DNA from: Platynereis dumerilii
Lineage: Eukaryota; Annelida; Polychaeta; Phyllodocida; Nereididae
Assembly (NCBI GenBank): GCA_026936325.1
Contig: JAPTHN010000012.1
Span: forward strand, 38,450,537 to 38,514,536
Direction of reading: 5' to 3'
Length of the DNA: 64,000 nt
Under the pieces are notes generated by a model. That model was not told the origin of the DNA. It worked only from the letters and a program-made list of their open reading frames with translations, and made no database searches. Of this stretch, positions 25,469-36,866 are shown in pieces (position 1 is the stretch's first letter; every line of letters starts with the position of its first letter). The position numbers and the translations under genes were made by a program.

Positions 25469-26190
25469 CTATTACCTTTATTATTAGAACATATTTTTAA
25501 AGGAGAGTCCAATAAGGCAAGCTGTTCTTCGATGGAGTCCTTCTCTGAAACAAATAAAAAAGTTATTATAAAAAAAAAACCATGGCATGGCATGAACATA
25601 CAGTTTGTGTCTTCCCTGGGTAGTTTCATCACTAATTTCAAGGCTGACAAGCTTCACAATGAGTTTGTGTATTACAAGGAAAAACGAAAAGGATGTGGTA
25701 CTTGGAGAAAGATTAGCTATTTTTGTTTCATCAAAAAGTGTGATGACATTATTGCTGAAAGGTGCAATAGATAAATAATAATAAAAACTGCAATTTAATA
25801 TTTGTGAATCTGTTACTTTTGATATAATTATAATAATAATTTCTCAAGCAATTGGCCACCAAGTGAATGCCTCTCTCGTCCTAAAGCTATTCTCATATTT
25901 GTGGATCTATCGAATGATAAACATTTATGTAAGACAAATAATTGTCGAATGTCAAAACTCCATTATATATTATCATGTGGGCTGAGCGAAGTTTTAAGTC
26001 TGATTTTACCATATTGTTGACAAACAATAACAACCATATTTATGAATATTCAGCTCATTAATAATGCATTGCTTCCAAGGCGTTATACTCTTAAATCAAT
26101 TATGGTGCTCATTTTATAAGTGTCTGCTACTTTCTTTTAATCAATATTTGAATAATTCAAGCATTTTTCAATGCCGTAGATCAATGACAC
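25469..26190. other. 5' flank of gene copy 1
   Basis: AT-rich with (AAT)n-like runs. The part from 26030 (ATATTTATGAATATTCAGCT) is paralogous to about 46700-46850 upstream of the copy 2 CUB-like exon. Confidence 0.55.
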
Positions 26191-26193
26191 TGA

Positions 26194-26273
26194 CGGTGCA
26201 CCAAAGAAATTTCAAGGAATGCAAATTGCACATCTCATTTGAGACTGAGCGTCTATGATGATGTTTACGGAGA
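26194..26273 (+). pseudogene. Decayed CUB-like exon, gene copy 1
   Basis: Paralogue of the exon at 46878-46968. The ISFETE core is readable, but a one-base length difference after it puts stops in frame before the shared TCACTATGTCTTGG-like end (here TTACTATGTCTTGG). The donor is GTATGT rather than GTAAGT, and no good acceptor is seen. Copy 1 is therefore probably broken at this exon, or uses another 5' exon. Confidence 0.55.
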
Positions 26274-26314
26274 AGGGATTACTATGTCTTGGTATGTGGA
26301 CTTATTTACTTAAT

Positions 26315-26458
26315 ATTATCCTATTTAACTTTGAAATTAGCCCATTTTACTTTGAAACTAGCCCATTTTACTTTGAAATTATCCTGTTTACTTTTTAAAT
26401 TATTCAATTTCACTTTGAAATTATCCCATTTCATTTTTGAATTATTCCTCTTTTAAAA
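26315..26458. repeat. 21-bp minisatellite upstream of exon A1
   Basis: Tandem units like ACTTTGAAATTATCCCATTT. The same unit builds arrays at 48141-48212 and 49610-49925 in the same intronic context of the second gene copy. Confidence 0.8.
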
Positions 26459-26559
26459 TATAGGATTAAATTATATGACCACTGTACAACGCAGGTCTAT
26501 GTCAGAATGTTATTACTCCAATAACTCAAATATAGTATACATTACTTATTCTGTTTCAG

Positions 26560-26757
26560 TGCTACTAGTTCAGCTATCTAACCCTGTCAATGGGGTTCCT
26601 CGGTCATGCTCCCAGTTATACAATGCAGGTCTTCGTCAGAGTGGAGTTTTTCCAGTCGACCTGGACGGACCACAGGGCCCCGTGTCTCCAGTACACGTCA
26701 ACTGTTCCCTGGATGGAACATCTGGATCGACAGCTTTCCACCATGACAAGGAAGCAG
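26560..26757 (+). CDS. Fibrinogen-related domain exon A, gene copy 1
   Basis: A 198-base phase 1-1 exon with acceptor TTTCAG and donor GTGATT. It encodes SCSQLYNAGLRQSGVFPVDL, then DGPQGP and VNCSLDGTSGSTAFHHDKEA. The pattern Cys-x-x-hydrophobic-Tyr-x-x-Gly-x-x-x-Ser-Gly followed by Asp-Gly-Pro and V-x-C matches the start of the fibrinogen-related module, as in contactin-associated proteins and neurexin IV. The paralogous exon at 53342-53539 differs by only a few residues, with no stops in either. Likely part of an extracellular adhesion or recognition protein. Confidence 0.8.
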
Positions 26758-26799
26758 GTGATTTTGCTAAAACATGGTACAAACAGCTAAAAGACATCA

Positions 26800-26883
26800 A
26801 AATGAGGCCTTTTTACACATTTTGCTCATTTCTGAGAAATATATAATGCCTACTTTGAACTCATTTTGGTGGAGCAGGTCACA
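26800..26883. mobile_element. End fragment of TGTGACCTGCTCC MITE
   Basis: The sequence ending TTTGGTGGAGCAGGTCACA is one terminus (about 80 bp) of the MITE complete at 63442-63868. It lies just inside the intron after exon A1. Confidence 0.7.
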
Positions 26884-26960
26884 TATGTATAATCACATTA
26901 AGGCAATTTTAACCCCAAATATAACGTCACGAAAAGGTAATTTTAATGCTAAAGGCAACC

Positions 26961-27337
26961 TTTGCAGCCAAACACTTTGATATAGAATTAGAGTGGACTG
27001 TTGCACTGTGAAAATGGCACTTCGTGACTCATGAAAGCCGATGAAGTGTCATCTTCTCTACTTTCAACATGAGAAACATAGAGGCTGTTGATTAGTCATG
27101 ATCAAGAGAAAGCCGTTTGGTTTCTCATAATGGTTTTTAGAGTGAAAATCAGATGCATAATCCTTTCGTTTGGCTGTCACCAACAAGTGGGATAAGTCTC
27201 CTTCAATCAAATTAACATTGAAAGTATTGGGTTTGATCATGACAATAATATTATTCATCAGCATGATGACACACGAAGTGCCATTTTCAAAGTGCCACAG
27301 TCCACTCTAATTCTATATCAAAGTGTTTGGCTGTAAA
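26961..27337. mobile_element. Foldback MITE with ~60-bp arms
   Basis: The left arm CAGCCAAACACTTTGATATA runs on through AGAGTGGACTG and AAAATGGCACTTCGTG. It recurs inverted at the right end (CACGAAGTGCCATTTT through TATATCAAAGTGTTTGGCTG). A diverged relative lies at 31979-32280. Non-coding. Confidence 0.85.
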
Positions 27338-27359
27338 CAAATTCACAAACACAAGTATG

Positions 27360-27529
27360 CAGACAATTTATTTTTAAAAGATTTACAACGTGTTGAAGCA
27401 AACAGTAAGATAAATAATTGAAAAGTCAAATTCAATGACTACTCAGGCAGCAAACAGTACGAGAAATAATTGAAAACTTCAAATTCAATCAGTACTTTGG
27501 TAACAAACAGTAAGAGAAATGATTGAAAC
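27360..27529. repeat. ~55-bp tandem repeat upstream of exon B1
   Basis: Units contain CAAACAGTAAGAGAAATAAT followed by TGAAA...TTCAAT...ACT. The array continues at 28274-28370 beyond an inserted hAT element. The copy 2 intron has the same array at 54233-54340. Confidence 0.8.
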
Positions 27530-28273
27530 CAGAGTCCGCGAAAAGTGCCGGATTGCCGGTCAAACCGGCAGAAACAGCGTGTGACCGGCAAAAATAGAGT
27601 CACTGTGGTTACCTGCCCAAATGTCCGAGGGGTTAGCTGGAGAGTCAATGAGATGATACAGCAATCAATGCAATTAGCACAGGCCTTTCAAATCTCCAGT
27701 GCATTTAAGAATCATCAATGACACAAACTGACGACAAAAGTGTCAACTGGATTGCAATAAAACATTGTGTCAATATCTAGGTGCTCATTGCAATTAGCAA
27801 TGTTCATGTTTAAGACATTACATACAAGATTTGAGGCCCTGGAAGGTGCTATAGTTAGCCATTTTAGCAGGGGTCCTGACAGATTTTCTAATTTTTAATG
27901 ACATGGAACCATACAAAGAGTTACAGCTTGGGATCGTTTCTATTCAAGTCAAATATAATCATTATCCGATTAACCCTACCTGGTCAAACAATGGCAACAG
28001 AATTATGTTCAGTGCAAGAACTTTTTGAAAACTTACGTTATGTTATGATAGGTTAAATGAACCTACACACATTTTCAGGGCTAATAGCCTCTATTAATAT
28101 TGGGAGGGGTTTGCAGTAACTACATTTTTTTGAAGGCAGGCCGTCTTCAGGAAGCCGGCAAGAAATTCTTGAATTTGGGAATTCGGGCAGATACGATTTC
28201 ATTCAAGCAGGTAAAATTCAGAATCTACCTACCCGAATGTCCTGTGTGTCCAAAGCACTTTTCGCCGACTCTG
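27530..28273. mobile_element. hAT-type non-autonomous element 2 (744 bp)
   Basis: Termini CAGAGTCCGCGAAAAGTGC and, inverted, CAGAGTCGGCGAAAAGTGC. Perfect 8-bp target duplication ATTGAAAC at 27522-27529 and 28274-28281. Inserted into the intronic tandem repeat. No transposase frame. Confidence 0.92.
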
Positions 28274-28410
28274 ATTGAAACAGTCAAATTCAATGAATAC
28301 TTTTTTTGGTAGACAGTAACAAATTATTGAAAAAGTTGAATTCAATGAGTACTCAAGTAATAGATAACTAAACTAACGTTTAAACGGATGCTTTTTTAAA
28401 ATTTATTCAG

Positions 28411-28626
28411 AGCTTCATTCCAATGGACATGGTGTCTTTGGTATGAGAGTCAACATCACTTACAACCAAATGACATACGATCAAGTGAGACAAGTTGTCA
28501 CATCATCTATGAGTTGTCATTACGACGTCACGTTCAGGTGCGTGGGCTCAAATATGTACGACAACGGGTGGAAAAACTACTTTGATCAAAATAAAGCATT
28601 CGTCATTACAGAAGGCTCTGTCAAAG
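28411..28626 (+). CDS. Fibrinogen-related domain exon B, gene copy 1
   Basis: A 216-base phase 1-1 exon with acceptor TTATTCAG and donor AAAG|GTACCG. It encodes HSNGHGVFGMRVNITYNQMT, then a Cys-x6-Cys pair (SCHYDVTFRC) and NGWKNYFDQNKAF. The NITYN...S-x-SC...C-x-GS...GW order is that of the fibrinogen-related segment of contactin-associated proteins. It joins in frame to exon A (split codon GAG). It is open past the donor to TAA at 28679-28681, so an unspliced transcript could end there. Confidence 0.8.
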
Positions 28627-29200
28627 GTACCGGTATAGATATAGTAGTTCATAGACGTCACTACAATACCATTAATTTGTAAACTGTGAAAACCTGTCGT
28701 ATAAAAACATAAACAAACAAGTCTTTGGTATATATATTTTGCTAAAATTGGTATAATAGTATATAGTTTAAGAAGCTTATGAGATCTGGGTCAGTTAGAC
28801 ACCTTTTATCTGGGTTCTAACATACATTTTTAACAGCTACATCAAGACCGGACATATATTAATGTTAGAACTCTCAAAATCAGAGTTTAAGCAAAAATAA
28901 TTTTGACGACTTCTGTTATAAATGTGTGAAATAATAATATGTAAATGCCACAGCATAGAGCGAGCGCCCTTAGATCGACTCTTGATGAATCCCTCTGAAA
29001 ATTAATATTACAATACATTTACATCAGGAGCCACTAGCTTTTTTCGCAATTTTATTAATTAACATTACGGTACCCCAGCTACAGGTGCAAACAAACTTTT
29101 TTTTTTCATGCGCTGACACAAACTATTTCTTTCACCAAAAAGCCATAACCTCCCCTCCCCCAAGGATCTGGTCAGCCCCTAAGAATCTGTAAGGGATTCG
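28627..29200. other. Intron/3' flank of exon B1
   Basis: About 28700-28930 is paralogous to 58590-58830 (TAACATACATTTTT and flanking sequence), the sequence on the far side of the LINE in copy 2. No further exon is evident here. Confidence 0.6.
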
Positions 29201-29202
29201 CC

Positions 29203-29340
29203 CAGTGGCGTATTTAGGGGGGGCCATGGTGCCCCCTCAGACCCAAACTTAACATGGAGGAGATAGGAAACACCGTAAAGTGCCCCGTATTCACCCCATG
29301 TAATGCCCACCCCCTCAGGCCATTTCTAGATGTGCCCCTG
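29203..29340. mobile_element. hAT-type MITE 3 (138 bp)
   Basis: Left terminus CAGTGGCGTATTTAG and, inverted, right terminus CAGGGGCACATCTAG. Perfect 8-bp target duplication GATTCGCC at 29195-29202 and 29341-29348. The CAGTGGCG end is typical of Charlie-like hAT families. Confidence 0.92.
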
Positions 29341-29600
29341 GATTCGCCATAGAGGGCTTACCAGATGATCCAGATGTACGTTGTTAAACTTAGTTTGTTC
29401 AGCACAAAAAAAAGTTTCTACCTGTATCAGGGGTAACGTAAATACATAATGTTGAAATCCTTCATTCGTTCATTCGCAAGTAAAATAATATTGTTTGTTG
29501 ACACTTTGCGTGCAAAAAAAAGAGAGTTTTCTAGGGGGTAAAACTGCCAGGCTGTTTCAACCCAAAATAACACAGCCACCAAGGTTGCTATTTTTAACAA
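29341..29600. other. Spacer, nothing recognised
   Basis: No gene or clear element; a short A-rich run near 29512. Confidence 0.45.
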
Positions 29601-29629
29601 TGACATTGTGACATCATCACCAGTGCTGC

Positions 29630-29935
29630 CACCGGTGTCTGCCCGCCAGTCCGAGGGCCCGCCAGTCCGAGGGTCGGCGAGTCCGAAGGCCCGTCATTCC
29701 GAGGGCCCGCCAGTCCGAATTTTTGATGCCCTGAGGGCACCATGGTGCCTTGAGGGCACCACAATGCCCTGAGGGCATCATCTGTCAATGGTGCCCTGAG
29801 GGCATCATTTTGATACCCGTTAGTCCGAAACCTGGGGTACCGTCTGGAGGAGTGGCAAGGCCCAGCAGTCCGAAGGCCCGTCAGTCCGAAATGCCCTCGG
29901 GGCATGTCAAAGTGCCCTTAGGGCACCATTAGTCT
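29630..29935. repeat. Interleaved AGTCCGA / GTGCCCTGAGGGCA minisatellite
   Basis: Two short motifs alternate: GCCCG(C/T)CAGTCCGA and the near-palindrome GTGCCCTGAGGGCACCAT. Open frames on both strands follow from the low stop content of the unit. The same pair of motifs appears inverted at 39421-39470. Confidence 0.85.
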
Positions 29936-30649
29936 TCGGAGCCTTAAGTTAATTATGAACCAGACTGATTGCATTTGAACTGCTTACTTGCAATTGAATA
30001 ACTTGGTTGCTGCATGATACATTCATGGGTCGGAGCAGCCCCCTCAGTTTCAGCAAATACAATGTAAATATGTCTCCTCTGAACGTCCCCCCATCCAATC
30101 GACCTTCCAGTTCAGCCCCCCCCCCCAGGTCAGATGGCTTTCCGAGGCCCTAAATTTGGATACATTGATACATTGATGATACAAGGCCCGAATCGTCTGT
30201 CCAATTTAGTTCCTCTTTGTCTTCAGTTGGGACTTTTCTCGAATGGACTAAAAATTTAGGCTCCCTTGAAGCATAGGGAAGGGCCGGCCCTACCGGGCCG
30301 GAGAAGGCCCTAAAAGTTCCCTATACCCAAGAAGCAGTCCCCAGACAGGATTATCTGTATAATGTATATCTCAAATGGGATTAAAACAAACAGAATGAGC
30401 TAACGGCCTGTTGTATTACACAAATACACGTAAGCTAATTTCATGGATGGTCAATCAGTTGGCCACAGATATTTATACTACACTCCTAAATGCATGCTTT
30501 TGCACTGGCTGTGCAATTGATATCCAATCAATAGATTGTACTCGACCCAAAGCCAGTAATGCACAGAGCTTTTTAGGGACTTTTTGGGGCCTTCCCTAAG
30601 CTTAGTGTCTCTTAAGGGACCCTCCCTAAAATTTTAATTCCATTTGGGA
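29936..30649. other. Spacer, nothing recognised
   Basis: Contains poly-C at 30117-30126 and no supported gene. Confidence 0.45.
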
Positions 30650-30689
30650 AAAATCCCTAATGTGGGAAAAAGTTCCGTGAAAAGTGTCC

Positions 30690-30812
30690 CGAGGGGTGCT
30701 CTGAGGAGAAACAAATGCCCTCTGAGGAGAAACAAATGTGCCCTGAGGAGAAACAAATTTGCCCTGAGGAAAAACAAATGTGCCCTGAAGAGAAACAAAT
30801 GTGCCACGGAGG
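30690..30812. repeat. 21-bp GTGCCCTGAGGAGAAACAAAT minisatellite
   Basis: Five to six units. The GTGCCCTGAGGA core is shared with the large array at 35515-36790, which links the two loci as one minisatellite family. Confidence 0.85.
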
Positions 30813-31249
30813 AACACAAATAGGCAAATTTCTGAAAAGTGGGGCAAACATGAATCCCTATCTTTAGAGGTGGAGCTGTCGGGGTAGATTCACGCTAGAG
30901 ATGTTGTTAATATTTTTTTCTGCTGTAGAACAATATAATGCAGCATTTCAAAATGTGTTTTCTTAAGAATAATTGCTTAGCCTTTGTTGTTTTTGCATGT
31001 CAAAAGTGTCCAAAATTTAACACCCTAAGTTTGGCCTTGCAAGACTAATCATGGGAAAACTACAAACCATGGTGAAAATTTGAGAGGAACACCTGTACAA
31101 TAACTAAAAAAAAAAGGCACATGTTTCAAAAATATATTACTGAGAGATATCCCTGCTTAAACTTATTAGGCATCAGTCAAATTGGGCAAATGTTACTATC
31201 TTGGGTAGTGTTTAAATGTCCACAGAAGCCTGAGCATAGTCAGAATGGC

Positions 31250-31720
31250 AAAAAAGTTTGGTCCTGGATAGGCCCAGGATAGGGCTAAACTCTGACGCCA
31301 GTTTGGTTTTCCTAAATGAATTAGGCTGGCCACAATGAATCAAATAGTCCATGTAACATACATGTAACGCACATAAATAGTCACACTTCAAATACAAAGT
31401 GTGCTTTAAGTTACTTTATTGCTTAGATTAATTTCAAACAAGCTGTGACTATCGTTACTTTCATTACAGTATCCCATTTTTCAGAAATTTTGGATGGAAG
31501 TCACAATAGCAACGTTCTTTTTTCATTTCTCAGTATTGCCCTTATAGCAACAAAATTATGGTCCTGGACAGTCCTACCTGGAGAGTAAAATAATATAAGA
31601 CATAAGTGTGGTGTCCTCGGTGAATTAGGATTGCCACAATAAATAAAAAGGTCGACGAAACACACACAAAATCATAAAGTGTGACTTATGTTACTTATTG
31701 CTCAGAAAAATATGATACAT
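31250..31720. repeat. ~300-bp tandem duplication
   Basis: 31255-31420 (TTTGGTCCTGGATAGGCC ... GAATTAGGCTGGCCACAATGAA ... AAAGTGTG) is repeated with changes at 31555-31720. Non-coding. Confidence 0.7.
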
Positions 31721-31978
31721 GTCGTGAATATATCAATATCTCAAGTCAATTTGGAACTTTTTGCATGACTGTTGTGACTTCTTATAAAATAATTAACTAC
31801 GCTTCTCTTAGTGAAGATAGTTTGACTTAGGCCTATGTTACAAAATCCGAAATCTGTCGTGAATACTGCGACTCGGTCTTAAAATAAAATCAGCTCCATC
31901 AGCTGAGTTTGACCTAAGTTTAGTGCCCTGTAAGCCTGTCAACTTCATATATTACAGCCAGAAAATTTGATACACAAA

Positions 31979-32280
31979 AAGAGTGGACTGCTCCACTGTG
32001 AAAATAGCACTTGGTGTGCCATCATGTGGATGATTTGTCATGGTCATACCCAAAACTTTTATTGTTAATTTGATTTGAGGAGATCCTGCTCATTGATGAC
32101 AGGCAAACGAAAGAAAATGCATCTGATTTTTACTCTAAAATCCGTTATGACAAATCAAATGACCTGCTCTTGATCATGACTAATCAAACAGCCTCTATTT
32201 TTCCCATGTTTATTGTAGAGAATATGACACTTCATCAGCTATCATAATGAAGAAGTGCCATTTTCACAGTGCAATTATCA
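31979..32280. mobile_element. Second member of 26961 foldback MITE family
   Basis: Begins AGAGTGGACTG(C)TCCACTGTGAAAAT and ends AGTGCCATTTTCACAGTGCAAT. The interior shares CTTGATCATGACTAATCAA with the first member in inverted orientation. Outer arms are worn. Confidence 0.75.
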
Positions 32281-33333
32281 AAAGCAATTTAGAACTCAAA
32301 TGATGCAAAGAAATAAGCGCAGATGACATATATTTGCATTTTAGCCCTTCCTTGGGCATAATTAAAAATTCCTAGCAAGCCAAAATGATTTGCTGATACA
32401 TTTTTAAAGAAATATCTAGCAAAGAAAGTATAGCTTATTTGGTTGGTGATACCGAGACATTGCAGAGATGAGGCACAACATCAAATTTTTAATTAGTCAC
32501 ACATTATTACAGCGGAAAAACTTTTATTATAAACATGGTTACATGGAACCTAATAAAAGTGTGACGTGGACACAGGACCATGGGAACTGGGGAACATAAG
32601 TTCGAGAGAACATAGGATCCATGGAACCATTCTGGCAAACAAGAGACCTGGGGAATAGTAGACCTGGGGAACATAGAATCCACGGAATCTACGTTCACTT
32701 CCCACTCCACTGTTGATAGTAACAACAGTCACAGTGGTGCACGTATAAAACTGAGAGGAAAGAGCAAATGATGAGCACAATGCAGGGAGATATATTGTCA
32801 TGGTGACAAGCCACAAAACTTGATCCATCATTGCATGCTGGCCCCGTCACCGCAGACTTAAGCAATCTGGTCAATTATTCACAAACAGGAATGGGGGAAT
32901 ACAGGAAATGGGATCATGGGAACTGGGGAATATAGGATCCATGGAGCCTAGGTGCATAGCACACTGAACTGTCGATAGTAACATCAGCCGCAGTAGTGCA
33001 TGTATAAAAAAGAGAGGAAAGGGCCTGATGATCAGTACAAGGCTGGGAGAGGAGACATATCATTATAGAGACACAGGTTCACTGCACACTCCACTGTTGA
33101 TAGCTACATCAGTCACAGTATTGCACAGTACACCCCACTGTCGATAGTAACATCAGTCACACTAGTGCATGTATAAAACTGAAAGGAAAGAGCCCAATGA
33201 TCAGTACACGGCAGGGAGACATTTTATTATTTTAACAAGCCTCAAGACTGGATCCATCACTGCATGCTGGCCCCGTCACCGCAGACTTAGGAAATCTATT
33301 CAATAATTCACAAACAGGAATGGGGGAACACAG

Positions 33334-33504
33334 ATTCAGATTCAGATTCAGATTCAGATCTTTTATTCGTAGCTCATATCAAACATCCTTTATAACGAAA
33401 TATCAAAATTGTATAAAAACAAGCTACAGGACCTCCTCAAAGGCAAAATTATGCCGCTGTCGAGGAGGCCCTGTTGTTTACCTCATTCACAATATATTGG
33501 TACA
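33334..33504 (-). mobile_element. 5'-truncated LINE/SINE tail with (GAATCT)n
   Basis: On the minus strand it ends AGCTACGAATAAAAGATCTG, followed by GAATCT repeats, a typical CR1/L2-like 3' tail. Perfect 8-bp target duplication GAACACAG at 33326-33333 and 33505-33512. A neighbouring tandem unit (about 32892) gives the empty site. Confidence 0.85.
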
Positions 33505-33909
33505 GAACACAGGAAATGGACCATGGGAACTGAGGAACATAAGACTTGGGGAACATAGGATCCATGAAGCCTGGGTGCACTGCACATTGAACTGTCGATA
33601 GTAACATCAGTCACAGTAGTGCAAGTATAAACTGAGAGGAAAGAGCCTGATGATCAATAAGAGGCAGGGAGACATATCATTATGGAGACAAGCCTCAAGA
33701 CTGGCTCCATCACTGCATGCTCGCCCAATCACCGCAGTCTTAGGAAATCTATTCAATGATTTACAAACCCGAATGAGGGAACACATGAAATGGGACCATG
33801 GGAACTGTGGCACATATTATTAAGACTTCGGGATTGGGAACAAAGGACTGGCAAACATAGAATCTGGGGAACATAGGAGCCACAGAAAATGGGCACACAC
33901 CCCACTGTT

Positions 33910-34085
33910 CAGGGGAGGATCCAGAAAATTCCGGTGGGGGGGTCTATCGGGCTGTCGCGTCACGGAACACATAATTCGCGTCATTACGTGACTGCGCGCA
34001 GATAAAATTAACATGTAAAAATATATAAATTTTGGTCCGGTGGGGTGGATGCATCCCCCCCATCCCCCCCCTGCGTCCGTCCCTG
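33910..34085. mobile_element. hAT-type MITE 4 (176 bp)
   Basis: Termini CAGGGGAGGATCCAG and, inverted, CAGGGACGGACGCAG. Perfect 8-bp target duplication CCACTGTT at 33902-33909 and 34086-34093. The sister tandem unit reads CCACTGTTGATAG without the insert near 33088. Confidence 0.93.
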
Positions 34086-34512
34086 CCACTGTTGATACTA
34101 ACCTCAGTCACACTAGTGTATGCATAAAACTGAGGGGAAAGAGCCCGATGGTCATTACAAGAGAGCAAGGCATATGGCTTGGGAAATAAGTTTAATCATT
34201 CACAAACATAAATGGGGACCATAGGAACTTGGGAAATTGAGACCTTAGACAAATATCCAGTTACCAGACATTTTTTAAAGTGTGTATATTCCCTGGATGA
34301 TAGTCAGATGAGTCACACTAGCTGCGTTAGCACTTGCACTGGTTAAAAGTCACAACAGTTACATTTTCAAAATAGTGACTAGTTACTTCCTCCGGTGCGT
34401 TTTCATCAAAAATGTGTTAGTCACAAAAGTCACAAGTACAAAATTGCCAGTTTTTCACCCACTTACCCTGCCAATGCATATGGACCAAATGGACCAAAAT
34501 TTTGTTTTTGCC

Positions 34513-35492
34513 ATTTCTGACACCCAAAACAATTTTTTCATGTGCATGTTATAAACTTAGCAACATTAAAAACGCACTATTCTAAAAAGGCTTAAAATTG
34601 TACTTCCAATCAAAATATCAAGATGAAAGTTTGCACAGTCTTAGTAGTTGCCATCAGGTATATTCACGTAAATTTTCAAATCTCTAAGTGCAGTACTTTT
34701 GTGTCACATTAAGTCGTTGTGGTTACTGTCAAAAATACAAGTCACAAACTGCACTTCAACACAAAATGCACAATTGGAAATATTGGTTCTAATCTTATGA
34801 AATTTTCACATAATAGGCACAACACTTCCAAAAGAGGTCCCACGGAGGTTTTTGAAAAAAAAAAGTCAATGATAAAGCAGATTTTTAATTAAAAACTCAA
34901 AATTTACGAGTTTGCATCTTCAAATTAAGCATGTGAACCAGAACTGTTAAATAATGGAGGTTTTATGGATGCTCAGGGTAGAAACACACACACAGACAAT
35001 CATTCCATATCAATTGTCTCAAAAATCTGAATAAAACACAATTTTTTAAGGTTTTGATGAAAGGCACCAGTAGGGGGCGTGTCAGCATTGACACTTAATT
35101 TTTATTAAAATCATCCTCTTTAATAGTAGTTAGGTCAAATATCCCTTTTCCCTAACTCATCAAGCAAGGAAAATTATAAACTTTCCTGGCTTATCCAAAA
35201 AGTTTGTGGAAAGAACAGCAAAGTTGTTGAAATTAATGATCAGAGGAAATTGAAATTTTGTGACTTCCATTTTCAGCAGTGACCACGACGATTTAATTTT
35301 ACACAAATGTACTGCACCTACAGATTTGAAAATTTCCGTCAATATACCAGATGGCAACTACTAAGACTGTGCAAACTTTCATCTTGATATCCTAAGAGGA
35401 AGTACTATTTTTAGCCCTATTAAAAGTGTGCGTTTTTAATGTTGCTGAGTTTATGTGATTTCCAACATATTCATTTTTGATGCCACTTACAC
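34513..35492. mobile_element. Long palindromic element, ~215-bp arms
   Basis: 34513-34732 is repeated inverted at 35277-35492. AAGATGAAAGTTTGCACAGT in the left arm faces ACTGTGCAAACTTTCATCTT in the right. Spacer of about 540 bp. No coding frame. Target duplications not resolved. Confidence 0.85.
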
Positions 35493-35514
35493 TTTTGGCC
35501 CCTTTTTCAGAAAT

Positions 35515-36790
35515 TTACCTAAATGTGCCCAGAAATTTACCTAAATGTGCCATGATGAACACAAATGTGCCATGAGGAACACAAATGTGCCCTGAGGAAC
35601 ACAAATGTGCCCTGAGGAACACAAAGATCCCCTGAGGAACACAAAGGTGCCCTGAGGAACACAAAGGTGCTCTGAGGAACACAAATACAAAGGTACCCTG
35701 AGGAAAACAAAGGTGCCCTGAGGAAAACAAAGGTGCCCTGAGGAACACTAAAGGTGCCCTGAGGAATACTAAAGGTGCTCTGAGGAACATTAAGGTGCTC
35801 TGAGGAACATTAAGGTGCTCTAAGGAACACTAAAGGTGCTCTAAGGGACACTAAAGGTGCTCTAAGGAACACTAAAGTTGCCCAAGGAATACTAAAGGTG
35901 CCCAAGGAACACTGAAGGTGCCCAAGGAACACTGAAGGTGCCCAAGGAACACTGAAGGTGCCCAAGGACTTAAGAAGTTCCCTAAGGAACACAAATGTGC
36001 TCTGAGAAAAAAAAAAGTGGCCTAAGGAACACAAGAGTATCCTGAGTAAGATGATGGTGCTTTTATTCAAAAATTGAGAAACACAAGTTTGCCCAAAAGG
36101 GGGGTAAAATGCACCAAGGAACACAAGTTAGAATGCCTTGAGGAGCAAAAGAGAAACAAAGAGTGACATGAAAAGAATGTCACAAGAAAACAGTTCCCTA
36201 AGGAAGACAAAATTGCACTGAGGAACTAAAAAGTGCCCTAACGAAACAAGAGTGCCCTAAGGAAAAGCAGGGTGCTTTAAGGAACACAAAAGTGCCCTAA
36301 AGAAAAAGAGGGTGTTCTAAGGAACACAAGAGTGCCCTAAGAAAAACAAGAGTGCCCTAAGGGAAAAAGGGTGCTTAAAGGAACACAAGAGTGCCCTAAG
36401 GAAAAAGAGGGTGCTTTAAGGAACACAAGAGTGCCCTAAGAAGAACAAGAGTGCCTTAAGGAAAAAGAGGGTGTTCAAAGGAACACAAGAGTGCCCCAAG
36501 AAGAACAAGAGTGCCCTAAGGAAAAAGAGGGTGTTCAAAGGAACACAAGAGTGCCCTAAGATGGACAAGAGTGCCCTAAGGAAAAATAGGGCGCTTTAAG
36601 GAAAACAAGAGTGCCCTGGGGAACCCAAGAGTGCCCTAAGAAAAACAAGAGTGCCCTAAGGAAAAAATGTGTGCTTTAAGGAACACAAGAGTGCCCCGAT
36701 GAACACCAGAGTGCCCTGAGGAACAAAATCTTGAATCCCGAGGAACACAATAATGCTCTAGGGAACACAAGAGTACCCTAAGGAACATAA
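35515..36790. repeat. Large GTGCCCTRAGGAACACAA minisatellite with 60-bp higher order
   Basis: Roughly 60 units of about 19-21 bp. The left half varies GTGCCCTGAGGAACACAAA. From about 36240 the units group in threes (GAACACAAGA, GTGCCCTAAG, GAAAAAGAGG variants), so the sequence repeats every 60 bases at 36421, 36481 and 36541. Long reverse-strand frames (FLRAPLVFLRAPL) are a by-product of the repeat. Confidence 0.95.
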
Positions 36791-36814
36791 GAGTACCCAT
36801 TATCTATCTAACCA

Positions 36815-36827
36815 TCTAGATATCTGA

Positions 36828-36866
<39 letters not shown>

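Larger units (their letters stand above)
32560..34330. repeat. ~440-bp tandem repeat, about four units
   Basis: Marker CACAAACAGGAATGGGGGAA recurs at about 32880 and 33310, with worn copies near 33760 and 34200. TCGATAGTAACATCAG, then AGTAGTGCA-GTATAAA and GGAAAGAGCC, also recur. Within units a shorter GGAACATAGGATCCATGGA-type repeat is visible. Two elements (33334-33504, 33910-34085) are inserted. Confidence 0.85.

Noticed and set aside
29594-29932. Proline/glycine-rich frames on both strands
   Set aside because: Product of the GTGCCC/AGTCCGA minisatellite.
35515-36124. Long minus-strand frames (FLRAPLVFLRAPL repeats) as a repeat protein
   Set aside because: They follow from a 20-bp minisatellite with no stop codons; similar frames appear in all three phases at 30626-30851.
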